Source of the DNA: an uncultured Pirellulaceae bacterium
GTDB lineage: Bacteria > Planctomycetota > Planctomycetia > Pirellulales > Pirellulaceae
Assembly: GCA_905480545.1 (NCBI GenBank)
Contig: CAJQQR010000024.1
Location: 1 to 63,383, forward strand
DNA length: 63,383 nt
Reading direction: 5' to 3'
Shown: positions 54,707 through 63,383 of the stretch, one piece after another
How positions within the stretch are numbered: the stretch's first letter is position 1
Layout of the letters: every line of letters starts with the position of its first letter
Notes under the pieces: model-generated
Seen by the model: the letters and a program-made list of their open reading frames with translations, nothing else
Database searches by the model: none
What the model was told of the DNA's origin: nothing
Position numbers and translations under genes: made by a program

Positions 54707-55054
54707 ATGAAAATGATTATGGCAATCATTCAGCCTACGAAACTTCGGGCTGTGCAAGAGGCGCTTTACGAGATCGGAGTCGAACGAATTACGATTTGTG
54801 ATTCGCAGGGTTACGGTCGGCAACGCGGCCAAACATCAATGTACCGTGGAAACGAATACCGATGCTACATGCTTCGCAAAGTCGTTTTGGAAATCGCCGT
54901 GAATGACGATTTCGTGGATAAAACGATCGATACGATTCAACGGACAGCAAAGACGGGTACGGAGGGGAATATTGGCGATGGAAAGATCTTCTTAATGCCG
55001 TTGGAGGAAGTCATTCAAATCGGCCCTGAACAACGTGGTCGCAGCGCCGTTTGA
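54707..55054 (+). CDS. glnB: Nitrogen regulatory protein P-II
   Basis: From ATG 54707, 115 residues, close to the family's usual 112. It starts MKMIMAIIQPTKLRAVQEAL, then VERITICDSQGYGRQRGQTS. The T-loop carries MYRGNEYRCYMLRKV with the Tyr that is uridylylated in GlnB, and the C-terminal part has KTGTEGNIGDGKIFLMPLEE, the ATP/2-oxoglutarate region. P-II senses 2-oxoglutarate and ADP/ATP to control nitrogen metabolism. No amtB or glnA gene is beside it in the window. The frame extends upstream to 54644. Confidence 0.94.
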   Translation: MKMIMAIIQPTKLRAVQEALYEIGVERITICDSQGYGRQRGQTSMYRGNEYRCYMLRKVVLEIAVNDDFVDKTIDTIQRTAKTGTEGNIGDGKIFLMPLEEVIQIGPEQRGRSAV

Positions 55055-55361
55055 CCGCTGGTGATGGTGTCGTCAGGGAATCACTGGGTGATTTTTGTAA
55101 CTACCGGGAAATGCGTCACGTTGTTAAATCGAAACGTTCGCAATCAACGCGGCCCTCGCCTGAAAGCATTTTCAACCCATCACGGGCGCCCGACAATTTT
55201 ACGGATGGGCGTTGATGAGTTGATGAATTTTGATTTTCCAAGAAGCAGAAAACTCCGTCTTAGCGATGAGTCTGGCCAAAGGGGAAACCTTTTAAAATCA
55301 GACGAATCGGCAAAACGGAGCTAGTAAGTTGCTTCGTTGTCAATTGATTTTGATAAGGGAA
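55055..55361. other. Convergent intergenic region
   Basis: It lies between the glnB and fliA stops. An 87-codon plus-strand ORF (55061-55324) has no recognisable sequence. I see no clear terminator. Confidence 0.4.
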
Positions 55362-56162
55362 TCAACCGGCGGCAGCTTGGCCGAATTCATTGCGGCGGCG
55401 ACCTAGTTGGCCTTGAAGACGAGCCACAATGCTACTGTGCATTTGACTGACGCGGCTTTCACTCAAATCAAGAGTTGCCCCGATTTCTTTCATCGTTAAT
55501 TCTTCGTAATAGTAAAGAATAATAATGAGGCGTTCGTTTCGATTGAGGCCCTTGGTCACCAGACGCATCAAGTCGTTCTTTTGGACACGGCGGGTCGGAT
55601 CCTCACCTCTTTTGTCTTCCAGAATGTCAATTTCGCGAACGTCTTTGTAACTGTCGGTTTCGTACCACTTCTTGTTTAAGCTAATCAGCCCAACTGCGTT
55701 GGCGTCACTAACCATCTTTTCCAGTTCTGGAAGCGACAGTTCCATCTGTTCAGCCAGCTCTGGATGGGTTGGCTGACGGCCATGCTTCTTCTCAAGGGCC
55801 TTGGTCGCGGCGGCCAATTTGCTCGCTTTGGAGCGAACGAGTCGGGGAACCCAGTCCATCGTTCGAAGTTCATCTAGGATGGCTCCGCGAATTCGTGGAA
55901 CACAATAGGTCTCAAATTTGACACCTCGCTCCAAGTCAAATGCAAGGATTGCATCCATCAAACCGAAAATTCCAGCGGAAACCAGATCGTCCAGTTCGAC
56001 CCCTTCAGGAAGCCGTTGCCAAATTCGCTCGCCATTGTATTTGACAAGTGGTAGGTAACGCTCCATCAACTGGTTCCGGAGAACCTTGTTGGAGGTGTCC
56101 TTTTTGAATTCTTCCCAGACTTTCTGAATCTCTTCTTTGTCAGCGACAGCAGTAGTAGCCAT
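55362..56162 (-). CDS. fliA: Flagellar-type sigma factor (FliA/WhiG family)
   Basis: A 266-residue sigma-70-family factor without region 1. Region 2 is LVKYNGERIWQRLPEGVELD with DDLVSAGIFGLMDAILAFD and GVKFETYCVPRIRGAILDEL. Region 3 follows at KALEKKHGRQPTHPELAEQM, and region 4 is RNERLIIILYYYEELTMKEI with LDLSESRVSQMHSSI as the helix-turn-helix. The FliA/WhiG pattern of region 2 (RTMDWVPRLVR) is clear. It is downstream of flhA on the same strand, as in flagellar clusters. Confidence 0.92.
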   Translation of the reverse strand: MATTAVADKEEIQKVWEEFKKDTSNKVLRNQLMERYLPLVKYNGERIWQRLPEGVELDDLVSAGIFGLMDAILAFDLERGVKFETYCVPRIRGAILDELRTMDWVPRLVRSKASKLAAATKALEKKHGRQPTHPELAEQMELSLPELEKMVSDANAVGLISLNKKWYETDSYKDVREIDILEDKRGEDPTRRVQKNDLMRLVTKGLNRNERLIIILYYYEELTMKEIGATLDLSESRVSQMHSSIVARLQGQLGRRRNEFGQAAAG

Positions 56163-56445
56163 TCATCTTCCGTGAAAGCTTCACGGTCCTTCCTTGAAAC
56201 CAATCTTTTGTTCGAAAGCGTGCCAGTCGAACACCGCATTCAAACAACCAATGTTGTTACTGATTTCATCCGTCCAGTGACCGGTCGAATGAACGATGAA
56301 TCGGGAGTGACCCAAGTTCATCTATCGTCATCTTCTTCACAAACCTTTGGGTTAAAACGGCGAAATTTTTCGAAGTCAGAATTGCAATCGTCTTAATCGA
56401 TGCAGCTTAACGTCAGCAAATTTCTTTCATTTTTCCAATACACAT

Positions 56446-58623
56446 TCACGCTGCATTTACGTTGACATTTGGTTGCAACGAAATTTCGCCGATCGTCTGA
56501 ACATCGAAATCAGGGCAGACTTCTGACCTTCCCAAAACATTCAAACTTGGCAGAACGGTTAACGTTTGCTTTTTCAACCAACGTCGAATTCGCTGATCAA
56601 CGAGCAGCACGGAAGTGTTTTCAGGTTGTTGGAGTTGTTTAATTTGTTTGACGAACCAACTGATCTCATTAGCGCCGAAAGCTTGATTTTCAAGGAATGT
56701 TTGGTTTCCCTGTGAATCCTGTTGGCCATACTGTTGATTGTCAGTCATTTGATTTTCGAAGCGTAGATCCTGCGTTTCTAATGTGACCTGTTCGATTAAT
56801 CGTTTTTCAAGCGACTCTTCGAATTCGATCACGTTCAAAACGCAATTGGTCGCGTACTTTGAACAAATGCTTCTCGACAATCTCTGGCGAACAAGCTCGA
56901 CTAACTCGGTTACTTGATTCGTGTGCGGAGAGTAGTCGCCAAGTGTCTCTAGAATCAATCCCAATTGTCGAATTGAGATGCCTTCCTGCAAAAGATTTTT
57001 TAAAACTTGTTGCACATTCGATAGCGACATCTTTGTTGGAATTAAATCTTCAACCACAACAGGCGATTGTTTGCGCAGTTCATCGATCAATTTTCCAACG
57101 CAATCTCTCGTCAATAAGTCTCCAGAAAACTTCAATGCGATCAGGCGTAAATGGCCTGCGATTGTATCCACGGACGACAGCACCTTGTATCGGAGAAACT
57201 CAGCGCGGTGCTCCTGATTTGGCTCGATCCAAAAGCAATTGTCGCCAAAAAGAGTCGACACTTTTTTGCCATGAATGGGGGCTTTGGTGTTTCCTTGGTC
57301 AACGGCAAGCATGGATTTGTGTTGGACTTCCCCTTGGCATACAAGGTTACCTGCAACGAAAATTTGAAAATGATTTTCTTTGATTTCAATGTTGTCGCAG
57401 AGACGTATTTTCGGCAGGACAAACCCATATTCCATTAATAGGGATTTGCGAACGGTATTCAGTTCTTCGAAGAGCGTGCCACCCTTGGATTTGTCGGCAA
57501 CATGTACAATTCCGACTCCCAAGCGGATCTCCAGTTGATCGGACCGGAGCAGGTCTTCCAGCCGTTCAGTCGGCTGGACGTTCGCCCTCTTTATTGAGCG
57601 TTGTTTTTCGTTTTCCAGCTCTATACTGGCTTTTTCTTCATCTTGAATTCGAAAATAACCTTGCGCACCAAAGAAGAAACAGATTCCGGCAACCAAGAAG
57701 AGTGGTATTGGAGGCATTCCTATAAAACCGAAAGCAACGGCTCCAAAGCCAGCGAGAAACAAAACGCGAGGGTCTTGAATGACTTGTTGAATTAAATCGT
57801 CGGAAACGCTTCCCGATCGACTTCCTCTCGCCATTAAGACACCAGCCGCAATTGCAATTAAAAACGCTGGCAGTTGACTCGCTAGCCCATCACCGATGGT
57901 AAGTTTGGTGTAGACCTCGACTGCTGAAGAAAAACTCATTCCGTTCAACAATCCGATCGCCAATCCGCCGACGATGTTAACGAGCGTAATAATCAGACCT
58001 GCAACGGCATCGCCGCGAACGAAACGCCCGGCTCCATCCATTGCACCCAGAAAATCGGCCTGCTCCTGAAGTTCCTCACGTTTGCTACGTGCCTGCTCGG
58101 CATCGATTAATTTCGATTTTAAATCTGCATCGATTGCCATTTGCTTTCCAGGCATCCCGTCAAGCGCAAAACGCGCGGCAACTTCGCTAATCCGAGATGT
58201 GCCTTTGGTAACAACAACAAATTGAACGATAAAGATAATTGCAAAAATCACGATCCCCACGAACACTTGGTTGCCGATCACGTACTCACCAAAGTTCTTG
58301 ATAATTCCGCCTGCCGCAAGGCTTTCCGAAGTCGTGGCATTGCTCAAAATCAAGCGTGTCGTAGAAATGTTCAGCACCAAGCGGCCAAGTGTCGAAATTA
58401 ATAAAATCGACGGAAACACCGTAAGCTCTAAGGACGATTTTGCTAGCAATGCTGCGGATAGAATGATGATCGCCGCGATCATATTAGCTGCGAGAAGAAA
58501 GTCGACGACGAAAGTCGGCAATGGTGTCAGAATTACGAACAGGCAGGCCACGACCGAGATTGGAACGACCCATTCCTGCCATTTTTTGAAGTTCAGCATC
58601 GTTGTTGAAATGACTTTCGCCAA
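56446..58623 (-). CDS. flhA: Flagellar biosynthesis protein FlhA
   Basis: A 725-residue export-gate protein. The N-terminal half has about eight transmembrane helices (from residue 15 to about 330, e.g. WVVPISVVACLFVILTPLP, FPSILLISTLGRLVLNISTT). The FHIPEP signature region is RFALDGMPGKQMAIDADLKS and SKREELQEQADFLGAMDGAG. The C-terminal cytoplasmic domain begins after about residue 360 and includes ADKSKGGTLFEELNTVRKS. FlhA forms the export gate of the flagellar type III apparatus. A start at 58599 (MLNFKKW) is also possible. Confidence 0.95.
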   Translation of the reverse strand: MAKVISTTMLNFKKWQEWVVPISVVACLFVILTPLPTFVVDFLLAANMIAAIIILSAALLAKSSLELTVFPSILLISTLGRLVLNISTTRLILSNATTSESLAAGGIIKNFGEYVIGNQVFVGIVIFAIIFIVQFVVVTKGTSRISEVAARFALDGMPGKQMAIDADLKSKLIDAEQARSKREELQEQADFLGAMDGAGRFVRGDAVAGLIITLVNIVGGLAIGLLNGMSFSSAVEVYTKLTIGDGLASQLPAFLIAIAAGVLMARGSRSGSVSDDLIQQVIQDPRVLFLAGFGAVAFGFIGMPPIPLFLVAGICFFFGAQGYFRIQDEEKASIELENEKQRSIKRANVQPTERLEDLLRSDQLEIRLGVGIVHVADKSKGGTLFEELNTVRKSLLMEYGFVLPKIRLCDNIEIKENHFQIFVAGNLVCQGEVQHKSMLAVDQGNTKAPIHGKKVSTLFGDNCFWIEPNQEHRAEFLRYKVLSSVDTIAGHLRLIALKFSGDLLTRDCVGKLIDELRKQSPVVVEDLIPTKMSLSNVQQVLKNLLQEGISIRQLGLILETLGDYSPHTNQVTELVELVRQRLSRSICSKYATNCVLNVIEFEESLEKRLIEQVTLETQDLRFENQMTDNQQYGQQDSQGNQTFLENQAFGANEISWFVKQIKQLQQPENTSVLLVDQRIRRWLKKQTLTVLPSLNVLGRSEVCPDFDVQTIGEISLQPNVNVNAA

Positions 58624-58932
58624 AACTTTAATAAATTTGGTGAATTTTCGCGAAGATTAATGAAAACGGAGCGATGCGTCCAGCGAAATTGTGACGGCGA
58701 AATTTGCAAGCACTTTTTACTTTTGGCGATTTGCGGTAACTTTGAAGGTCTTTGGAGTGTTAGCAATCACCCTGATTTAAACCAGACCGCTTCATTTTGG
58801 TGCGGCTCATTGATTGGAAGTCGGTCCTTCAAAATGCGGGCTTTTTAGTTTTTCATGCGTGTGAAACCAAACGAAGTATTTTTCACACCGACGTTGATTT
58901 AGTAACCGATTGCAGCGAAGTCCGAACTACGA
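58624..58932. other. Divergent intergenic region upstream of flhA
   Basis: It lies between flhA (minus) and the sulfotransferase (plus). A 62-codon ORF in it shows no recognisable features. No sigma-54 or sigma-28 promoter that I would trust is visible. Confidence 0.4.
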
Positions 58933-60201
58933 TTGAACAGGAATAGATGTGCCGAAGATTCCCGTTCATTTAACAAAAAGAACCGCACACCAAAATCATT
59001 CCTAAAACAGTACGCACCCAAGCCGTTTAATGTGACTCGAACCGTTCCAAAATTAGATCAGGGAGAAAACGCACCCGCCTCCTTGGCCGATCCAAAGTCA
59101 ACGGAGAAGACGGTTTCCATCGTTGCCCCTCGCTTTTGGCATGGAATGCGGTTCACGACGTACATGCGTTTGTTACGAGATGGTAGATTCCGGGTCGATT
59201 TTCTCGGTTTGGGCATGTGCATTGCCATCTTCTTTTACAGTTTGGTGAATTCGGTATTCTCTCTGATACAGCGACTGTTTTGGGGGCGTGCGATCGCTCA
59301 AACCAAAATTCAACCGGCACCTGTTTTTGTCATAGGCCATTGGCGAAGTGGAACGACGATGGTGCACGAGTTGCTCGGAATGGATGAGAACTTGGCTGCG
59401 CCGACCACTTATGAATGTTTTGCAGCAAATCATTTTTTGGTTTCTGAATGGCTGATTAAACCAATCATTGGATTGACGATGCCCAAGACGCGACCGATGG
59501 ACAATATGCGTAGCGGTGTCGATCGACCTCAGGAGGACGAGTTTGCGATTTGCACTTTGGGCGCACCATCACCCTACATATCCTTGGCTTTCCCAAATCA
59601 AGCTCGCCGTTTTCGCGAACTGATCGACATGAAGGGGGTGGAGGATAGCGTCATCGAGCGGTTCTCCGAAAAGTTAAAGCACTTTTGCCGCGCCCTGATG
59701 TTCAGGCATAAGAGGCGTTTGCTGTTAAAGTCACCGACGCATACTGGTCGGGTTGCGTTTCTTCGAAAGCTGTTTCCCGGTGCTAAATTCATCCATGTCA
59801 CGCGCGATCCCAAGAATGTGATACCGTCGACGATCCGGCTTTGGAAGAGTCTCGAACGGACCAATGGATTTCAAATTCCGGAAATAAACGAACCGGATTT
59901 GCGACGTTACGTTTTGGAGACCTATCGTCAAATGTACGACGCTTTTGAAGAGCAAACTGCGGACAATACAGATGATGTATCAACAATACGGTATGAAGAC
60001 CTCGTTCGTGATCCGGTCGAATATCTAAAACGTTGTTACCAAGAACTTGATTTGCCAGGATTTGAGTCGATGGAATCGAAAATCCGAAATTATTTCGAAA
60101 ACACGAAAGACTACCAAAAGAATCAGCATCATCTTGATGAAGAACTTATTGCCGGTATTGATGAATACTGTGGCGATTATCGTGAGAAGTTTGGGTATTA
60201 A
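58933..60201 (+). CDS. Sulfotransferase family protein
   Basis: A 422-residue protein using a TTG start at 58933, since no ATG is available before residue 71. It has a possible membrane or amphipathic segment (FLGLGMCIAIFFYSLVNSVF, about residue 95), then the PAPS 5'-phosphosulfate-binding loop VFVIGHWRSGTTMVHELLGM (about residue 131). The 3'-phosphate site is LFPGAKFIHVTRDPKNVIPS. It would transfer sulfate from PAPS to a hydroxyl or amine group; the acceptor is not predictable. Planctomycetes have many such enzymes alongside sulfatases. Confidence 0.85.
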   Translation: MNRNRCAEDSRSFNKKNRTPKSFLKQYAPKPFNVTRTVPKLDQGENAPASLADPKSTEKTVSIVAPRFWHGMRFTTYMRLLRDGRFRVDFLGLGMCIAIFFYSLVNSVFSLIQRLFWGRAIAQTKIQPAPVFVIGHWRSGTTMVHELLGMDENLAAPTTYECFAANHFLVSEWLIKPIIGLTMPKTRPMDNMRSGVDRPQEDEFAICTLGAPSPYISLAFPNQARRFRELIDMKGVEDSVIERFSEKLKHFCRALMFRHKRRLLLKSPTHTGRVAFLRKLFPGAKFIHVTRDPKNVIPSTIRLWKSLERTNGFQIPEINEPDLRRYVLETYRQMYDAFEEQTADNTDDVSTIRYEDLVRDPVEYLKRCYQELDLPGFESMESKIRNYFENTKDYQKNQHHLDEELIAGIDEYCGDYREKFGY

Positions 60202-60259
60202 ATTTTTTATCGGCCGATGTTTTCTGTTTTACTCGAACTTGGCAAAACACCCATTCGAT

Positions 60260-61174
60260 TTATTCCAATGCAAGATCACCGTAGGCGACCGTGCCCATCG
60301 CTGACCAAATGCTACGTCTGATCGTCTCGTTGATAAAACTGACGTGGCCATCGCTGTAGACCGCTTGAATGCCGCCAAAATGGCGACTGCTAAAGCTCAT
60401 TTCCACCTCATCGATGTTGTTGGATTTGTCTTTAAATGCATTAATTGCCACGCCCGTCGAGCCCAGTGCTTCAGAGCCCTCATTCTTGATTTGTCCACAC
60501 GGAGCATGAGGCGTGATGTTGTTCGATCCAATGTACCAATGATCAACGACCTGCTGGTACCCATCGTGATTGTCACCCCAGAAGCTATAGTCGTGCAGTG
60601 CTTCGGCGACCAAAACAGTATGAGACGTTCCGTCCAAAATTGACGCGAACCGCATTCGGCTATTGCGATGCAACACGCCGTCAAGTCGTTCCGACAGCAA
60701 CCAGGGTGCATCGCCTGATTCGCGGGTAATCAATCCACTCGCACAACCCAAGTAATTCGATGGAGAGCGTGACTTGAAGCCTTGCACATCGTATTCGCGT
60801 GTTTCGACGGCGGAGGAGGGGCATTGAAAAACGGGAATCCAGGTCTCGCATGCTTTGGCATTTGGTGAGCCTGGCGTGTCCCAAGGTTGGCCCCATTCAA
60901 TCGTATCATGCAAATTACTTTGCTCAATTTGTGGAAGAATAAACGCTTGCCACAGCGTTTGATGTTCGGTCAAAATCCCGGGAGGGAATTTTTTGTGTAA
61001 ATCGTGGTAGTTGTGAATCGCCAAACCGATTTGCTTCAAATTGTTGGCGCATTGAATCCTGCGAGCCGCTTCCCGCGCAGCTTGGACGGCAGGCAGTAGC
61101 AACGCAATCAAAATTCCGATAATCGCAATCACAACTAGCAGCTCCACTAACGTAAAGCCGTTTTTTTTAAACAT
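60260..61174 (-). CDS. DUF1559 prepilin-like protein
   Basis: A 304-residue protein beginning with a type IV prepilin signal: KKNGFTLVELLVVIAIIGIL, then a hydrophobic helix with LLPAVQAAREAARR. DUF1559 follows, with ANNLKQIGLAIHNYHDLHKK, FPPGI and the C-terminal GIQAVYSDGHVSFINETIRR. The Gly-Phe bond is the prepilin peptidase site. DUF1559 proteins are a multi-copy planctomycete speciality and probably form pilin-like or surface fibres (inference). It is convergent with the sulfotransferase gene. Confidence 0.95.
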   Translation of the reverse strand: MFKKNGFTLVELLVVIAIIGILIALLLPAVQAAREAARRIQCANNLKQIGLAIHNYHDLHKKFPPGILTEHQTLWQAFILPQIEQSNLHDTIEWGQPWDTPGSPNAKACETWIPVFQCPSSAVETREYDVQGFKSRSPSNYLGCASGLITRESGDAPWLLSERLDGVLHRNSRMRFASILDGTSHTVLVAEALHDYSFWGDNHDGYQQVVDHWYIGSNNITPHAPCGQIKNEGSEALGSTGVAINAFKDKSNNIDEVEMSFSSRHFGGIQAVYSDGHVSFINETIRRSIWSAMGTVAYGDLALE

Positions 61175-61409
61175 TTGTTTCCCCCAAGAAATTGAAATGC
61201 AGAACTCTTTATACCGATTAACGGTGCATTCTTGAACAAACTTGCCAGATTTAAAATCGATACGCCCTTTCAGTCGACTCGTTTGCGATACCGAATGCGC
61301 TCCGAAATATGGGGCAATAGCATCGATAACGTAGATAAGAAAGTTTGAACCGAATCAATTACAATGGGACTCAAATACGTTTAGCTTTGCCAATCCCCGA
61401 GTAATCAAC

Positions 61410-63383
61410 ATGATCCGACGCTTTCTTTTTATCGCAACCGTGGCTGCGGTTTTTGCGGTGAACCCAGCAATTACAAATGCCAAACAGGTAGTGCAGCTTG
61501 CTTCTAATCCGGCACTTTCCGCCAATGGTAAGAGAATGGTCTTTAGTTGGCGCGGCGATATTTGGTTGGCAAATTCAACAGGCGGTGGCATTCGTCAATT
61601 GACCACGTCATCATCGTCAGAATCGCAACCAGAGTTTTCAAACGACGGCAAAAAGATTGCATTCATCAGCAATCGGACGGGTGCAAGCCAGCTTTTTGAA
61701 ATGCCAGTCAACGGTGGCGAAGCGAAGCAGCTGACCTTTCATACGGAAGGTTACACACTCGAGGAATACACGCCGAGTGGTAATCAATTTCTTGTGAAAG
61801 CGACCCGCGATCATTTTTGGCGTCGGGGTCAACGTTTCTTTCTAATCGATAATAAAGAACGCCCGGTCGAACACCTTCTTTTTGACGGTTATGGTGACAA
61901 CGGTCGCCTCTCTCCAGACGAATCAAAGTTACTTTTTACTCGAGAGGGCGTGCGCGGATATCGAAAACAATATGTCGGGACTCAATCCAGCCAAATCTGG
62001 CTGTACGATATCACGACCAAAGCGTTCGAAAAACTGGTCGACAATTCCTCCGGTGCACGCTACCCATTGTGGCATCCGAATGGAAAAGATTTCTTTTATG
62101 TTGGGCAACAGAGTGGCAACTTTAATTTATACCAGCGGAACCTGGAATCAGGAAAGGAATCAAAGCTAACTGAATTCAAGGATGACGCCGTTGTGATGCC
62201 TACAATCTCACGTGACGGCAGCACAATCGTGTTTCGCAATCTGTTCGATTTTTACCGGTACGATGTCAAAGCCAAATCGACTAAGAAAATCCGATTGGTT
62301 TATCGCGGTGAACAGCAGGAGGATCCACTTTCGCGTGTAACCACAACTTCCGCAACAGAAGTTAGCTTCTCAGATGACGGTCTTGAAGTTGCGTTCATTG
62401 CTGGCGGCGATCTGTTTGTAATGGATACCGTTCTTCGCGAGCCAAAACAAATTACCAATACGCCTGAAGAAGAGCGTGATCCCGTTTTTTCAAAAGACGG
62501 GTCGGCGATTGTTTTCGCCAGCGATAAGGACGGTCAGAGCGATATTTGGAGTGCTAAACGATCAGATGATACGAAGTATTGGTGGCAGGCCGACGAATTC
62601 AATTTAACCAATTTGACCAAGGATGCAGAAAAGGAATACTCATTGAAGGCAAGTCCGGACGGAAAGACGCTTTCTTATTTGAGACTTCGTGGTGATCTTT
62701 GGATTATGAACATGGATGGTTCGAACAAGCGGCAGATCCTCCAGTCTTGGAATTCGCCGCAGTACAACTGGTCACCTGATAGCAAATGGGTTGTGTATGC
62801 TGTCAGTGATAATAACTTTAACAGCGACGTTTGGGTAAAACCAATTGATGGTTCCCAGGAACCAGTCAACATCTCACAACATCCAGACAACGAAGGCAAT
62901 CCGGTTTGGTCACCTGACGGTAAAGTGATTGCGTTTTCGGGGAGACGAGTGGGAGATGAATCGGACATCTATTTTGTTTACTTGACCAAAGAATCGGACG
63001 AAACGGACTCCCGGGATCGGAAGCTCAAAGAGGCATTAGAGAAGTTCAGCAAGTCCCGTAAGAAACCTGCGTCCCCAATCTCCAAGACTAAAAAAACTTC
63101 GAATCAAGCACCGGGCGTTCGGAAAGAAACGCCTGAGAAGTCTGACGGTGAGGTGACAGGCAAAAAAACGGAATCCAAAAAAGTTTCGGACGTAAAGGTT
63201 GATGTGGACGGTCTTGCCGATCGCATTCGTCGTGTGTCGATTCCAAACTCACGGGAATCCAATTTGTTTTGGTCGTCTGATTCGAAGAAGCTCGCGTTTT
63301 CAGCATCAGTCAATGGAAAACCGGGTATCTACACGATCTCGCCACCGGATAGCATGCAGCCCAAGTTCTTTTCCGCATCGACG
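61410..63383 (+). CDS. Tricorn-like S41 protease, N-terminal part (partial gene)
   Basis: It opens at ATG 61410 and stays open to the window edge (658 codons, no stop). A signal peptide (FLFIATVAAVFAVNPAITNA) is followed by repeated beta-propeller blades of TolB/WD40 type: NPALSANGKRMVFSWRGDIW, QPEFSNDGKKIAFISNRTG, RDPVFSKDGSAIVFASDKDG, YNWSPDSKWVVYAVSDNNFN and GNPVWSPDGKVIAFSGRRVG. A Lys/Ser-rich linker lies at about residues 535-590. This is the propeller half of the periplasmic tricorn-protease/S41 family; the protease domain would lie beyond the window. Confidence 0.85.
   Translation, partial: MIRRFLFIATVAAVFAVNPAITNAKQVVQLASNPALSANGKRMVFSWRGDIWLANSTGGGIRQLTTSSSSESQPEFSNDGKKIAFISNRTGASQLFEMPVNGGEAKQLTFHTEGYTLEEYTPSGNQFLVKATRDHFWRRGQRFFLIDNKERPVEHLLFDGYGDNGRLSPDESKLLFTREGVRGYRKQYVGTQSSQIWLYDITTKAFEKLVDNSSGARYPLWHPNGKDFFYVGQQSGNFNLYQRNLESGKESKLTEFKDDAVVMPTISRDGSTIVFRNLFDFYRYDVKAKSTKKIRLVYRGEQQEDPLSRVTTTSATEVSFSDDGLEVAFIAGGDLFVMDTVLREPKQITNTPEEERDPVFSKDGSAIVFASDKDGQSDIWSAKRSDDTKYWWQADEFNLTNLTKDAEKEYSLKASPDGKTLSYLRLRGDLWIMNMDGSNKRQILQSWNSPQYNWSPDSKWVVYAVSDNNFNSDVWVKPIDGSQEPVNISQHPDNEGNPVWSPDGKVIAFSGRRVGDESDIYFVYLTKESDETDSRDRKLKEALEKFSKSRKKPASPISKTKKTSNQAPGVRKETPEKSDGEVTGKKTESKKVSDVKVDVDGLADRIRRVSIPNSRESNLFWSSDSKKLAFSASVNGKPGIYTISPPDSMQPKFFSAST

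Noticed and set aside
55061..55324. 87-codon ORF after glnB
   Set aside because: No recognisable sequence, atypical composition and no start signal.
1..63383. tRNA, rRNA, CRISPR array, insertion sequence or prophage
   Set aside because: I looked for cloverleaf-like sequence, repeated spacers, transposase motifs and phage genes and found none.

Overview
The window looks like a chromosomal segment of a planctomycete (Planctomycetota, most likely a Pirellulaceae-type marine lineage). This is inferred from the gene families: two formylglycine-type sulfatases, a DUF1559 prepilin-like protein, two DUF1080 secreted proteins, a PhyH dioxygenase, a Hanks-type kinase with an N-terminal zinc ribbon, a very long secretin, a formaldehyde-activating enzyme, and a flagellar FlhA/FliA pair. 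Base composition by eye is slightly AT-rich and even. I saw no insertion sequence, prophage, CRISPR array, tRNA or rRNA. Genes are mostly single units or short same-strand runs on both strands, and many starts lack a Shine-Dalgarno (SD) sequence, so the few strong SDs stand out.

Layout. 0-8 kb: sulfatase C-terminus, PhyH dioxygenase, a 1151-residue protein I read as PPi-dependent PEP carboxykinase, and a GH63/MGH1-like glycoside hydrolase. 8-15 kb: secreted protein with a secretin-N-like segment, free-standing RNA polymerase alpha-CTD protein, PcrA/UvrD helicase, creatininase-family amidohydrolase, ATP-grasp ligase. 15-24 kb: formaldehyde-activating enzyme with a clear terminator, small membrane protein, SpoU/TrmH RNA methyltransferase, a probable selenoprotein (thioredoxin-like plus MsrA-like) divergent from a glycosyltransferase, SAM methyltransferase, serS, zinc-ribbon Nudix hydrolase, DUF4332 protein. 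24-37 kb: Ser/Thr kinase, divergent secretin with a structured leader, exonuclease, HemQ-like protein, alpha/beta hydrolase, SixA, PaaK-like ligase, DUF1080 protein. 37-48 kb: a very small structured transcription unit with a perfect SD, AtuA C-terminal-like protein, LamG protein, rpmA, a large secreted unknown, spoVG-ispE plus a small unknown gene, gluQRS, cysE preceded by a Cys-rich upstream ORF, M24 peptidase, sulfatase. 49-63 kb: response regulator with PAS, HerA/VirD4-like ATPase, DUF1080 protein, P-II protein, fliA, flhA, sulfotransferase, DUF1559 protein and the start of a tricorn-like protease.

The most notable items are: (1) a UGA that joins two in-frame ORFs at a UxxC redox motif (17594-18688, minus), with a small hairpin about 32 nt downstream; (2) a very small minus-strand unit at about 37.0-37.24 kb with promoter-like boxes, a perfect SD, two overlapping micro-ORFs, strong secondary structure and a terminator; (3) a Cys-rich upstream ORF overlapping the start of cysE; (4) a SpoVG domain interrupted by a zinc ribbon, next to ispE; (5) an RNA methyltransferase whose conserved N-terminus has no ATG/GTG/TTG start; (6) the PPi-PEPCK gene and the Fae/ATP-grasp pair as metabolic markers. 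All functional calls come from reading the translated sequence. No database search was possible.
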